A stretch of DNA of 64,000 nucleotides, taken from Pseudomonas sp. GM48 (GTDB lineage Bacteria; Pseudomonadota; Gammaproteobacteria; Pseudomonadales; Pseudomonadaceae). Below are positions 25,059 through 32,773 of the stretch, one piece after another. How positions within the stretch are numbered: position 1 is the stretch's first letter; each line of letters starts with the position of its first letter. Under the pieces are notes generated by a model that had not been told where the DNA came from, made no database searches, and worked only from the letters and a program-made list of their open reading frames with translations. The position numbers and the translations under genes were made by a program. The DNA lies in assembly GCF_000282335.1 (NCBI RefSeq), contig NZ_AKJM01000106.1, forward strand, positions 1 to 64,000, given 5' to 3'.

Positions 25059-25835
25059 GTGGAGCTGATCGACACCCACACCCATCTTGATTTTCCGGAC
25101 TTCGACGCCGACCGCCAGGCGTTGCTGGCCGACAGCCGTGCCCTCGGGGTGCGACGGATCGTGGTGCTGGGGGTTTATCAGGCCAATTGGCAGCGGGTCT
25201 GGGAGCTGGTGCAGAGTGACCCCGACCTGCACGCCGCGTTCGGTTTGCATCCGGTGTACCTGGACGATCATCGCCCGCAACACCTGAACGAACTCGGTGA
25301 CTGGCTGACACGTCTGGCCGGTCATCGGCAACTGTGCGCAGTAGGCGAGATCGGCCTGGATTACTTCATCGAGACTCTGGACCGCGACCGTCAGCAGGTA
25401 TTGTTCGATGCGCAATTGCAACTGGCGGCGGATTTCGAACTTCCGGCATTGATCCATGTGCGACGTAGCCATGCGGCGGTGATTGCCACGCTCAAACGGT
25501 TTCGCCTGAAGCGGGCCGGCATCATCCACGCCTTCGCCGGTAGCAAGGAAGAGGCACGGGAATACATCAAGCTCGGCTTCAAGCTCGGCCTTGGCGGCGC
25601 CCCGACCTGGCCGCAGGCGCTGCGTATGCACCGCGTGCTCGGCGAACTGCCGCTGGATTCGGTGGTGCTGGAAACCGACTCACCGGACATGGCCCCGGCC
25701 ATGTTTCCAGGCCAGCGCAACAGCCCGGCACACTTGCCGGCGATCTGCGAGGCACTGGCGCAACGGATGGCGATCAGCCCGGAACAACTGGCGGCTGCCA
25801 GCACCGCCAACAGCTGCGCAGTGTTCGGCTGGTAA
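25059..25835 (+). CDS. TatD-family metal-dependent hydrolase
   Basis: TIM-barrel metallohydrolase of 258 residues, probably a Mg-dependent DNase/exonuclease. Metal ligands appear in order as DTHTHLDF (residues 5-12), CAVGEIGLDYF, PALIHVRRSHAA, GIIHAFAGSKEEA and ETDSPDMAP. It has a GTG start three bases after the fruR stop, so it is likely co-transcribed. No functional tie to fructose use is known to me. Several TatD paralogues exist per genome, so no gene symbol is assigned. Confidence 0.92.
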   Translation: MELIDTHTHLDFPDFDADRQALLADSRALGVRRIVVLGVYQANWQRVWELVQSDPDLHAAFGLHPVYLDDHRPQHLNELGDWLTRLAGHRQLCAVGEIGLDYFIETLDRDRQQVLFDAQLQLAADFELPALIHVRRSHAAVIATLKRFRLKRAGIIHAFAGSKEEAREYIKLGFKLGLGGAPTWPQALRMHRVLGELPLDSVVLETDSPDMAPAMFPGQRNSPAHLPAICEALAQRMAISPEQLAAASTANSCAVFGW

Positions 25836-26225
25836 TCAGTCGGCGTGAACCCTGGCGGCTTCCAGGATCAGCGTCAGGTGCTGGCGTCGGCGGAAGTAAC
25901 GGACCACCGCGAAGTACACGAATATCGCGATCAGCGAAACATTCAGTTGCTCGATGACGCTGAGCATTCCCAGCCACTCCATCACCAACGCCACCAGCAA
26001 CGCGGTGCAGACCATCAACCGCAGGCTGGCGCGCAACAGCGAAAAAGAGTCGAGAGACTTGAAGCGTTTGAACTGTTCCGGACAACGTAACCTGAGGTGT
26101 TTCTGGCAGTGGGCACAGGCAAACGCTTCATTTATCGCGATTGCGTTGAGTTGCCAGGGTTGAAGCAGCAATGTGCGCCGACAATGCGCACAGCGTCCCT
26201 GGACTCCTGATGTTGCAACAGACAT
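25836..26225 (-). CDS. Small zinc-ribbon membrane protein
   Basis: Hypothetical protein of 129 residues. The N-terminal part has two CxxC pairs (GRCAHCRRT and FACAHCQKHLRLRC) that should form a zinc ribbon. The C-terminal part has two membrane helices (about 72-90 MVCTALLVALVMEWLGML and 95-110 LNVSLIAIFVYFAVV). ATG at 26225 follows GGAGGAACTTGGTT. It is convergent with the TatD gene, with no gap between the stop codons. I recognise no characterised family; a similar CxxC plus membrane arrangement is common in uncharacterised pseudomonad proteins. Confidence 0.82.
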   Translation of the reverse strand: MSVATSGVQGRCAHCRRTLLLQPWQLNAIAINEAFACAHCQKHLRLRCPEQFKRFKSLDSFSLLRASLRLMVCTALLVALVMEWLGMLSVIEQLNVSLIAIFVYFAVVRYFRRRQHLTLILEAARVHAD

Positions 26226-26364
26226 AACCAAGTTCCTCCATGAAATAAGCCGCGTCACTCTTCCTTGATTGAAATCCAAAATCCAGCGCACGGTGGGAAT
26301 CAGGAGAGCTCCCACGCGGAAAGGGATAAAGTATTACGAAACTTTCCGACAGTACACCACAACC

Positions 26365-26453
26365 TGTCGGAGCGGGCTTGCCCGCGAAAGCGATCGTTCA
26401 GTCACATTAATGTTGGATGTGCCGCCGTCTTCGCGGGCAAGCCCGCTCCCACT
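26365..26453. repeat. REP pair, GAGCGGGCTTGCCCGCGAA variant
   Basis: Inverted arms with GGAGCGGGCTTGCCCGCGAA and its complement around a spacer of about 45 bases, directly beside the end of the chemoreceptor gene. Close relative of the elements at 13111 and 18117. Confidence 0.85.
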
Positions 26454-26470
26454 GGGTCCCGAGGAGACAT

Positions 26471-28501
26471 TCAAACCCGGAATGCACTGATCAACTGTTT
26501 CAACTCCATGACCTGAGCCGACAACGCCCGACTGGCATCTTCAGTCTGATGCGCACCTTCAGCAGTACGCTCGCCGGCGCGATTGATCTCGACGATGTTC
26601 TGGTCGATGTCGTGGGCCACAGCGGTTTGTTGCTCCACCGCGGCGGCAATCTGCTGGTTCTGGTCGACGATCATGCCAACCGCCCCCAAAATGTTTTCCA
26701 GCGCCCGCTGGACCTTCTCCGACTGCCCCACCGTGCCGTTGGCCATTTCATGGCTGGTGCCCATGGCCTTGACCGCCGCGCCGACACCGCCATGGAGCTT
26801 GGCGATCATCTGTTCGATTTCTTCGGTCGATTGCTGGGTACGCTTGGCCAGGGTCCGGACTTCATCGGCTACCACGGCGAAACCACGCCCCTGTTCACCG
26901 GCCCGTGCTGCTTCGATAGCGGCATTGAGTGCCAGCAGGTTGGTCTGCTCGGCGATACTCTTGATCACTTCCAGAACACGGCTGATGGACTGGCTGTCGC
27001 TGGCCAGTTGATTGATCACCAGCACCGATTGATCGATCTCGCTGGCCAGCGCGGCAATGCTGCCCTGCTGAGACTCCACCAGACCGCGACCACTGATGGT
27101 CTCATCGTTGACACTGTGGGCACTGCTCACCGCCGCCGCGGCACTGCGCGCGACTTCCTGGGAAGTAGCCGACATCTGGTTCATGGCCGTGGCCACTTGT
27201 TCGATCTGCGTGCGCTGCCCGGCGACGGCCTGATTGCTTTGCGCGGAAACGTTCTCCACCTGCCCGGCCTGACGCTCGACTTCGCTGACGGTCTGCCCCA
27301 CCCGCTCGATCAGGTCATGGATTTTTTTCACCGTACCGTTGAACACCTCGCCCAGCTCACCCAGTTCATCGCGGCTGTGGGCGCTGAAGGTCACGGTCAT
27401 GTCGCCTGCCGCCACCTTGTCCATCACCGCCCCCAGGCGCTTGAGCGTGGTGCGGGTCGAAGCATAGAAAGCGCCGTAGAGATAAAAGATCAACACAAAT
27501 ACGACTGACAACGCCACGGCCTGCAAGACCATGTGCGTGCGATTCTGCTCAAGCCGCTGCTGCAATTGCGGGCCGAGATACTTCAGGACCGCCTCGTTGA
27601 GTTGGTAAGTCTGGTCCATCAGGGCACTGACCTGATCGTAAAAGCCCTGCCACGGCGCATCGAGGGTGTCGGCCATGACCACTTGCTCTTCGAACAACTC
27701 GCTGGCTTTCTTCAAGGATGCCCGGCTGCTATCGGCCTGAGCGGCCAAGGTGTCGCGTGCGGCTTTGCTGGAGCCCAAGGCATCCTGCAACTTCAGGCCA
27801 TATTCGGCCTGGAGCTTTTCAATCTGCGCCAACAACTCATCGAAACGGGTACTCGAAGCCGAGTTGATGAAACCCTGCCCCAACGAAAAAGAGCCCATTG
27901 CCCGGCCTTCGCCCAGGATCTGGGTGACACGCGGCGTGACGAGGGTGACGAGCTCGCTCAACTGGCGCATGTCGCTCTGATTGTCGCGACTGAGGCCGGC
28001 CTGGCTGGTGATGAGCTGGCTGAAAATCTGCGCGCTGCCCACCAGCTTGCCAATCAGTGCACTTTTGCTTTGCAGGGAGTTTTCCGTTTGCTGGGCCTTG
28101 AACGCGGCGATCATTTCATCGCGTTTGCCATCAAACACTGCGACCTGCTCCGGGTCGCTGGTCATTGCCGTCAGCCCTTGCAGGCGAGTCAGAATGTTTT
28201 GCTCAAGTGTGCTGATTTTCGATTCGACATTGCCGGCCTTGCCGGACTGGCCGAGGCTGACATTGATCTGCACCAGGTTGTTCAGGGTTTCCAGATCGCG
28301 CCGTAACGCCAGGCTGCTGCCCAACAGATCGAGGCTCTGCAGTTCGACACGCGTGCCGTGGAATTCACGATAGGAGTCGCGCACCAGATAGAAGTTGGTC
28401 ACCAGCATCGGCACCAGGAACAGTACGCTGATCAGACTGAACTTCATGCCGAAGCTCAGGCGGTTCATCAGCGCGACAGCGGGATAGAGCAAGCTCTTCA
28501 C
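26471..28501 (-). CDS. Methyl-accepting chemotaxis protein
   Basis: Transmembrane chemoreceptor of 676 residues. TM1 is at about 16-40 (MKFSLISVLFLVPMLV), a helical periplasmic sensor of nearly 300 residues follows (all-alpha, NIT-like), TM2 is at about 330-350 (LQAVALSVVFVLIFYLYGAF), then HAMP to about 405. The signalling domain has the hairpin tip IAEQTNLLALNAAIEAARAG and EQGRGFAVVADEVRTLAKRT, which contact CheA and CheW. No C-terminal CheR-tethering pentapeptide is seen (it ends LISAFRV). The ligand is unknown. It appears monocistronic. Confidence 0.95.
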   Translation of the reverse strand: MKSLLYPAVALMNRLSFGMKFSLISVLFLVPMLVTNFYLVRDSYREFHGTRVELQSLDLLGSSLALRRDLETLNNLVQINVSLGQSGKAGNVESKISTLEQNILTRLQGLTAMTSDPEQVAVFDGKRDEMIAAFKAQQTENSLQSKSALIGKLVGSAQIFSQLITSQAGLSRDNQSDMRQLSELVTLVTPRVTQILGEGRAMGSFSLGQGFINSASSTRFDELLAQIEKLQAEYGLKLQDALGSSKAARDTLAAQADSSRASLKKASELFEEQVVMADTLDAPWQGFYDQVSALMDQTYQLNEAVLKYLGPQLQQRLEQNRTHMVLQAVALSVVFVLIFYLYGAFYASTRTTLKRLGAVMDKVAAGDMTVTFSAHSRDELGELGEVFNGTVKKIHDLIERVGQTVSEVERQAGQVENVSAQSNQAVAGQRTQIEQVATAMNQMSATSQEVARSAAAAVSSAHSVNDETISGRGLVESQQGSIAALASEIDQSVLVINQLASDSQSISRVLEVIKSIAEQTNLLALNAAIEAARAGEQGRGFAVVADEVRTLAKRTQQSTEEIEQMIAKLHGGVGAAVKAMGTSHEMANGTVGQSEKVQRALENILGAVGMIVDQNQQIAAAVEQQTAVAHDIDQNIVEINRAGERTAEGAHQTEDASRALSAQVMELKQLISAFRV

Positions 28502-28660
28502 TGGATGTCTCCCTTCGATTTCTTATTTTTTTTATTGGCAGGCGCAGACCGACAGCAGATAGCCACTATTCGGCGCTATCTCTGTATAACTTAAATCGGC
28601 AGGAGGTTTTGTAACTTAAGGTTAACGACAGGGCGAAGCACTTCGGACAAGTGATCGCCC

Positions 28661-28769
28661 TGTGGCGAGGGAGCTTGCTCCCGCTCGGCTGCGCAGCAGT
28701 CGTATTGGTGCTGTGGCCGTTTGAATGGGGCGACTGCGTCGCCCAGCGGGAGCAAGCTCCCTCGCCACA
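28661..28769. repeat. REP pair, GTGGCGAGGGAGC family
   Basis: TGTGGCGAGGGAGCTTGCTCCCGCT and its complement at the two ends, with a spacer of about 60 bases. Same family as the element at 3867. It lies between the chemoreceptor promoter region and the end of ampE. Confidence 0.87.
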
Positions 28770-28785
28770 TTGGCTCCCTACAGGC

Positions 28786-29622
28786 CTAAGGCAGAACCGT
28801 CCACAACGCAAACCCGGCATACCAGAGCACCGCGGCTCGCAGCAGCAGTTCCCAGATGCGGTCAAGATTGTTGATACCTTCTGCGCCCGCCACCGGCGCC
28901 GGAATTTCACCGGCCACCAGCCCGACTTTCACGATCAGTTGCGCGGCGCTGATGTTCCAGTTCAGCAGTTCATGCAACATGACCCGGCTGACCGCGACAA
29001 AATTGCCAACCAACGCAAGGCTCGCCGCCAGCAGGCGCACTGGCACCCAGTCGAAGGCGTGACGCAATTGCCCGGCGCGCTCGACCACCGCAGGGTTTTT
29101 CCCGTGTTCTTCGGCCAGCGCCAGCAGCCGATAGCTCAACGCTGCGACCGGACCCAGCAGGAAGTACCAGAAAATAACCGCGAAAAAACTCTGGTAGGCC
29201 TCCCACAGCAAATGCCCTTCGACCTGTTCCAGCAGTTGCTCGCCACTGTCGGCGCAAATGTCCAGATCGCGCTTGGCGACAAGGGCCGCAGCTTGCAGGT
29301 CCTCACGGCGCCAGGCATCGCGGAACGGCCCGAGATCTCCCAACAGATCACCGCGTCCGAGGCTGTAAATCACCACCAGCAAATGGACCGGCAGCGCCAG
29401 CAACCCGTAGGCCACCGGTTCGATGACTACCAGCAGCACACCCAACAACGCCACCGGCAACAAGGCCATTACCGACAACACCAGCCATGGCCGGCCCGAA
29501 AGTCGCGGGCTGGCTTCAAGCTTGTGCAGCTTGTGTATCCAGCCGCCGTCCCGCTGAACCCGATGGCGCAGGGCCGAGAACTTTTCGATCCACACCGCCA
29601 ATAGCAACACCAGAAAACTCAT
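28786..29622 (-). CDS. ampE: AmpE, inner-membrane modulator of beta-lactamase regulation
   Basis: Inner-membrane protein of 278 residues with about four hydrophobic helices (MSFLVLLLAVWIEKFS at the N-terminus; WLVLSVMALLPVALLGVLLV; YQSFFAVIFWYFLLGPVAAL; the C-terminal region). The cytoplasmic signature LGRGDLLGDLGPFRDAWRRED is typical of AmpE/CobD-like proteins. Its ATG overlaps the ampD stop by four bases, the usual ampDE operon. AmpE is thought to assist peptidoglycan-fragment sensing; its exact role is unclear. Confidence 0.93.
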   Translation of the reverse strand: MSFLVLLLAVWIEKFSALRHRVQRDGGWIHKLHKLEASPRLSGRPWLVLSVMALLPVALLGVLLVVIEPVAYGLLALPVHLLVVIYSLGRGDLLGDLGPFRDAWRREDLQAAALVAKRDLDICADSGEQLLEQVEGHLLWEAYQSFFAVIFWYFLLGPVAALSYRLLALAEEHGKNPAVVERAGQLRHAFDWVPVRLLAASLALVGNFVAVSRVMLHELLNWNISAAQLIVKVGLVAGEIPAPVAGAEGINNLDRIWELLLRAAVLWYAGFALWTVLP

Positions 29623-30179
29623 TGCCCTTCCTCTTGTGCCAGAGCTGCACGATAGCGTGCCCAGTCGAACGCCGGCCCCGGATCGGTTTTGCGCCCGGGT
29701 GCAATGTCGCTGTGCCCGCAGATGCGCTCTGTGGTGATCGCAGTGAACGCCTGCTGCAGCTGGCGGGTCAAGGCTGTCAACGCGCAGTACTGCGCATCGG
29801 TGAACGGCAGATCATCCGTGCCTTCGAGCTCGATGCCCACGGAAAAATCGTTACAGGTTTCCCGCCCCTGGAAACACGAGACGCCGGCGTGCCAGGCGCG
29901 CTCAAGACAAGAGACAAACTGAGTGACGGTGCCGTCACGCTCAATCAGAAAGTGCGCAGACACTCGCAGGTCGGCGATCCCTGCAAAGTAGGGATGTTCC
30001 GTGACATCCAGACGATTCTGGAAAAATTCCTGCACCTTGCCGGTCTGAAATTGCGCGGGCGGCAGACTGATATTGTGGATCACCAGCAGGGAAATCTCGC
30101 CCTCGGGGCGCGCATTGAAGTTGGGCGAAGGGCATAAACGCACACCCTGACACCAACCGCTCGCGGGGTCCAACTGCAT
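29619..30179 (-). CDS. ampD: 1,6-anhydro-N-acetylmuramyl-L-alanine amidase AmpD
   Basis: Cytoplasmic zinc amidase that removes the stem peptide from recycled 1,6-anhydro-MurNAc-peptides and so keeps AmpR-controlled beta-lactamase low; 186 residues. The N-terminus has LCPSPNFNARPEGE, then LLVIHNISLPP (first Zn His), HPYF, SAHFLIERDG and GHSDIAPGRKTDPGP (second Zn His and Asp, catalytic Lys). The ATG at 30179 follows GAAGGAGTCGGT; the frame stays open farther up but without support. Confidence 0.95.
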   Translation of the reverse strand: MQLDPASGWCQGVRLCPSPNFNARPEGEISLLVIHNISLPPAQFQTGKVQEFFQNRLDVTEHPYFAGIADLRVSAHFLIERDGTVTQFVSCLERAWHAGVSCFQGRETCNDFSVGIELEGTDDLPFTDAQYCALTALTRQLQQAFTAITTERICGHSDIAPGRKTDPGPAFDWARYRAALAQEEGQ

Positions 30180-30239
30180 ACCGACTCCTTCAACGTCGAC
30201 TGTGTTGGCACAGTATGCCGCGATAATCCATCGGGGCGC

Positions 30240-30392
30240 GATCACTTGCCGCGTTTAAGGCGCTTGAGGTTGCCGATCTCAAACAGGCGCTTGTCCGGAA
30301 TCGACGGCCAACGCCGACAACGTCAGGGACTCGACCAAATGCAGGCACCAGCGCCAACGTAACGCGCTGATGCCTTGGGTTGGTCGCTGACA
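30240..30392 (-). pseudogene. Possible decayed remnant of a gene between ampD and nadC
   Basis: One minus frame ends with a protein-like C-terminus (IPDKRLFEIGNLKRLKRGK then TGA at about 30243). The adjoining frame upstream also reads plausibly (LHLVESLTLSALAVDS) but is joined only across a one-base shift near 30300, and no start codon or ribosome site is seen. As I recall, other pseudomonads have a larger gene here. This may be its 3' stub. Weak evidence. Confidence 0.2.
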
Positions 30393-30404
30393 TGGCCCTA
30401 TAAT
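30375..30404 (+). promoter_or_regulatory. Sigma-70-type promoter of nadC
   Basis: TTGGGT (30375-30380), an 18-base spacer and TATAAT (30399-30404) form a good promoter 27 bases before the nadC start codon. Confidence 0.65.
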
Positions 30405-30431
30405 CGAGCCACTTTGTTTGTGGAGTCCGTT

Positions 30432-31280
30432 ATGCCGAATCTACGTCTCGCCGATCTGACCGCCGAAATCGAAGCCAACGTGCGCCGTGCGTTGCGTGAA
30501 GACATTGGCAGCGGCGACATCACCGCGCAGTTGATCCCGGCCGAACGCCTGGCCAAAGCCACCATCATTACCCGCGATGCCGCCGTCATCAGCGGCACCA
30601 CCTGGGTGGATACCGTGTTTCGGCAACTGGACCCACGGGTGGCGGTGCACTGGCAGGTTGCCGACGGCGAACGGGTGACGCCCAATCAGGTGCTGTTCCA
30701 CCTCGAAGGCCCGGCGCGCTCACTGCTGACCGGCGAACGCAGTGCCCTGAACTTCCTGCAATTGCTCTCCGGCGTGGCGACCCGCGCGCAATACCTGGCG
30801 GACTTCGTCGCCGAGACTCAGGTCAAGCTGCTCGACACCCGTAAAACGCTGCCGGGGCTGCGCCTGGCGCAGAAGTACGCTGTGACCTGCGGCGGTTGCC
30901 ACAACCACCGCATCGGCCTGTATGACGCCTTCCTGATCAAGGAAAACCACATTGCCGCCAGCGGTGGCATCGCGCAGGCCATTACTGCCGCGCACAAGAT
31001 CGCCCCGGGCAAACCGGTCGAGATTGAAGTGGAAAACCTGGAGGAACTGAAAGAAGCGCTGGCGGCCGGTGCCGATATCATCATGCTCGACGAACTGAGC
31101 CTGGACGACATGCGCGAAGCCGTGCGCCTGAACGCTGGCAAGGCCAAACTGGAGGCCAGCGGCGGGATCAACGAAAGCACGTTGCTGCCGATTGCACAGA
31201 CCGGGGTGGATTACATTTCGATCGGTGCGATGACCAAGGATGTGAAGGCGGTCGATCTATCGATGCGCCTGAGTCTCTGA
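30432..31280 (+). CDS. nadC: Nicotinate-nucleotide pyrophosphorylase (carboxylating)
   Basis: Quinolinate phosphoribosyltransferase of de novo NAD synthesis: quinolinate and PRPP give nicotinate mononucleotide, CO2 and PPi. 282 residues, the usual length. Conserved elements are EDIGSGDITAQLIP near residue 20, the PRPP/quinolinate-site LDTRKTLPGLRLAQKYAV, GGCHNHRIGLYDAFLIKENH, and the C-terminal LEASGGINE and VDYISIGAMTKDVK. The ATG at 30432 follows GGAGTCCGTT; an in-frame GTG-type extension upstream would cross the promoter. Confidence 0.97.
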   Translation: MPNLRLADLTAEIEANVRRALREDIGSGDITAQLIPAERLAKATIITRDAAVISGTTWVDTVFRQLDPRVAVHWQVADGERVTPNQVLFHLEGPARSLLTGERSALNFLQLLSGVATRAQYLADFVAETQVKLLDTRKTLPGLRLAQKYAVTCGGCHNHRIGLYDAFLIKENHIAASGGIAQAITAAHKIAPGKPVEIEVENLEELKEALAAGADIIMLDELSLDDMREAVRLNAGKAKLEASGGINESTLLPIAQTGVDYISIGAMTKDVKAVDLSMRLSL

Positions 31281-31305
31281 TCACACGGATGTGAGTTGCC
31301 AAAAC

Positions 31306-31405
31306 TGTAGGAGCGAGCTTGCTCGCGATGTACCTGAGAGCGCCATGTTTAACCAGTAAACACGCGTTATCGTTAACGACCATCGCGAGCAAGCTCGCTC
31401 CTACA
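31306..31405. repeat. REP pair, TGTAGGAGCGAGCTTGCTCG family
   Basis: Inverted arms TGTAGGAGCGAGCTTGCTCG (plus CGATG) around a spacer of about 50 bases, between convergent nadC and the small DUF gene. A third sequence class of REP in this window. Confidence 0.87.
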
Positions 31406-31411
31406 TGAGTG

Positions 31412-31717
31412 TCAGACCACCAAATTGTTCATCTCGCAGTACTCTTCCCACTCGACGCCCAAGACTTCGGCCGCTTCTTTATGCAGCTTCAGTCGTTCTG
31501 CTTCGTACTCTTGCGGCGTTGAGGTGTACTTGAGCGTCAGTTCCCACGGCTGCAAGCCCTGGGCCTCCGCCTCGTCCTCGAACGCCCATTGAATCTGGTC
31601 TTTCTGATCATCGGCGGACAAGTCCTTGATCTCTTCAGCCAGCTGGGGCGAATCGAGCAAATACTTCTTCAGCGCCTCTTCGTGTCGGACTTGCTGGGTC
31701 ATCTCTTTAACGGTCAT
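31412..31717 (-). CDS. Small acidic conserved protein (DUF6388-like)
   Basis: Protein of 101 residues, acidic and highly helical, without signal peptide or membrane segment. It contains LKKYLLDSPQLAEEIKDLSA, IQWAFEDEAEAQGLQPWELT and ends EVLGVEWEEYCEMNNLVV. It resembles a family of about 100-residue pseudomonad proteins that I recall as DUF6388; the function is not known. The ATG at 31717 has only a weak ribosome site (GCGAGAACGCC); an in-frame ATG five codons later is an alternative. A hairpin AACCGG-CCGGTT upstream (31783-31801), T-rich on the minus strand, may end a leader. Confidence 0.75.
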   Translation of the reverse strand: MTVKEMTQQVRHEEALKKYLLDSPQLAEEIKDLSADDQKDQIQWAFEDEAEAQGLQPWELTLKYTSTPQEYEAERLKLHKEAAEVLGVEWEEYCEMNNLVV

Positions 31718-32017
31718 GGCGTTCTCGCTGATCTGGGAATGGAAGATGGATCTGGATCTTCAAGGATCTCTCTGACACAAAAACCGGCTTAAACCCGGTT
31801 CATCTGGCCTTCAGAACCATTCTGGATCATCTGAAAACTGCTGGGCGGTGCTCAGGCAGGCTCCGAATATAGGACGTTTGGCTGGGGATTTACATGGCTC
31901 TTTACATCATTCCCACAAAAAGCGGCGTACGCGAGAACCAACGGGCCTTGGGAACATAAATTGAACGCCGAAGTCATAGCGATGTGCCATATCGGTACGT
32001 CACAAGGAATCTCGGTG

Positions 32018-32524
32018 ATGCGCAGCTTTTTGAAGTTTTCGTCTGTTCTGTCCGCGACGGTGATGACAACCTTGCTGGGAGCCCTGGCGCTGCCGGGAAC
32101 CGCACTGGCCAGTGTCGAATTGAGTAGCGGTTACACGTCTTCCGGCGACAGACTCACGGTCATTCACAATGAATACGGTAAAGACGTACTCGTCAGAAGC
32201 GATTACAGCCTCGACGATCTGAAAAAAATGCAGGACACGATCGACAATCAGACGCGACAGATCGAAGAGTTCAAGCGCAGCAGCGGTTCCAGCTCAAGCT
32301 CCAGCAGCAAGGAAATCGACGAACTCAAGCGCACAGTGGCCGAGCAGGAGCGCGACATCAACAACCTCGGCAAGCAGGTTGAAGAACTCAAACGCAATAG
32401 CGGCTCCAGTTCCAGTTCAAACAGCAGCGAGATTTCCAGCCTGAAACGGGAAGTCAGCGATCAGGACCGCGAACTCGAGAACCTCAAGCGTACCGTCGAG
32501 GACCTGAGCAGAAAGGTGAAATAA
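32018..32524 (+). CDS. Secreted coiled-coil protein with serine-rich linkers
   Basis: Exported protein of 168 residues, family not recognised. The ATG at 32018 follows CAAGGAATCTCGGTG and starts a Sec signal peptide (about 1-30, ending GTALAS-VE), which decides the start over an upstream in-frame start at 31961. A short head (VELSSGYTSSGDRLTVIHNE) precedes three coiled-coil segments (LKKMQDTIDNQTRQIEEF, IDELKRTVAEQERDINNL, ISSLKREVSDQDRELENL) separated by poly-Ser linkers (SSGSSSSSSSKE and NSGSSSSSNSSE). Unit spacing is about 39 residues. It is probably periplasmic or surface-located and oligomeric; no neighbour suggests a role. Confidence 0.8.
   Translation: MRSFLKFSSVLSATVMTTLLGALALPGTALASVELSSGYTSSGDRLTVIHNEYGKDVLVRSDYSLDDLKKMQDTIDNQTRQIEEFKRSSGSSSSSSSKEIDELKRTVAEQERDINNLGKQVEELKRNSGSSSSSNSSEISSLKREVSDQDRELENLKRTVEDLSRKVK
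32218..32520 (+). repeat. In-gene tandem repeat, coil plus serine linker
   Basis: Three degenerate units of about 117 bases, each coding for a heptad coil of about 25 residues; the first two end in a Ser/Gly linker. The linkers at about 32280-32312 and 32399-32431 are similar at DNA level (AGCGGTTCCAGCTCAAG versus AGCGGCTCCAGTTCCAG). Unit number could vary between strains. Confidence 0.6.
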
Positions 32525-32536
32525 CCGAGGGGGATA

Positions 32537-32612
32537 TGGTGCCCGAGACAGGAATCGAACCTGCGACCTTCGCGTTACGAGTGCGCTGCTCTACCGGCTG
32601 AGCTACACGGGC
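32537..32612 (-). tRNA. tRNA-Thr (anticodon CGT)
   Basis: Minus-strand cloverleaf of 76 bases with encoded CCA: acceptor GCCCGTG/TCTCGGGC region, D arm GCTCAGCCGGTAGAGC, anticodon loop CTCGTAA (CGT, reading ACG), T arm GCAGGTTCGATTCCTGT. The sequence resembles E. coli thrW. Confidence 0.95.
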
Positions 32613-32651
32613 GGTGGGCTAAACCTAGCACTGAGTTTCGACTCCGGCAAC

Positions 32652-32683
32652 TTGTGGCGAGGGAACTTGCTCCCTCGCCACAA
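32652..32683. repeat. Single REP hairpin
   Basis: TTGTGGCGAGGGAACTTGCT followed by its near complement is one unpaired REP unit of the GTGGCGAGGGA family, between tRNA-Thr and the pnp terminator. Confidence 0.8.
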
Positions 32684-32717
32684 CAAATTTCACGCTCAGT
32701 TTTTTCCTGCACACAGC

Positions 32718-32746
32718 AAAACGCCCCGAACCAGTCGGGGCGTTTT
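32718..32746 (-). terminator. Intrinsic terminator of pnp
   Basis: AAAACGCCCCGA-ACCAG-TCGGGGCGTTTT, a 12-bp perfect stem with A and T tracts, about 28 bases after the pnp stop. It works on either strand. Confidence 0.93.
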
Positions 32747-32773
32747 GTTATTCAGCGGTTAGCGCGGGGGTAA

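Noticed and set aside
25774..26085. Overlapping minus-strand frame in the zinc-ribbon region
   Set aside because: Out of frame with the CxxC protein at 25836-26225, which has a proper ribosome site, zinc motifs and membrane helices.
13111..31405. Recurring palindromes with similar arms as a possible CRISPR array
   Set aside because: The copies are kilobases apart, come as inverted pairs at gene ends and have no regular spacers or cas genes; they are REP elements.
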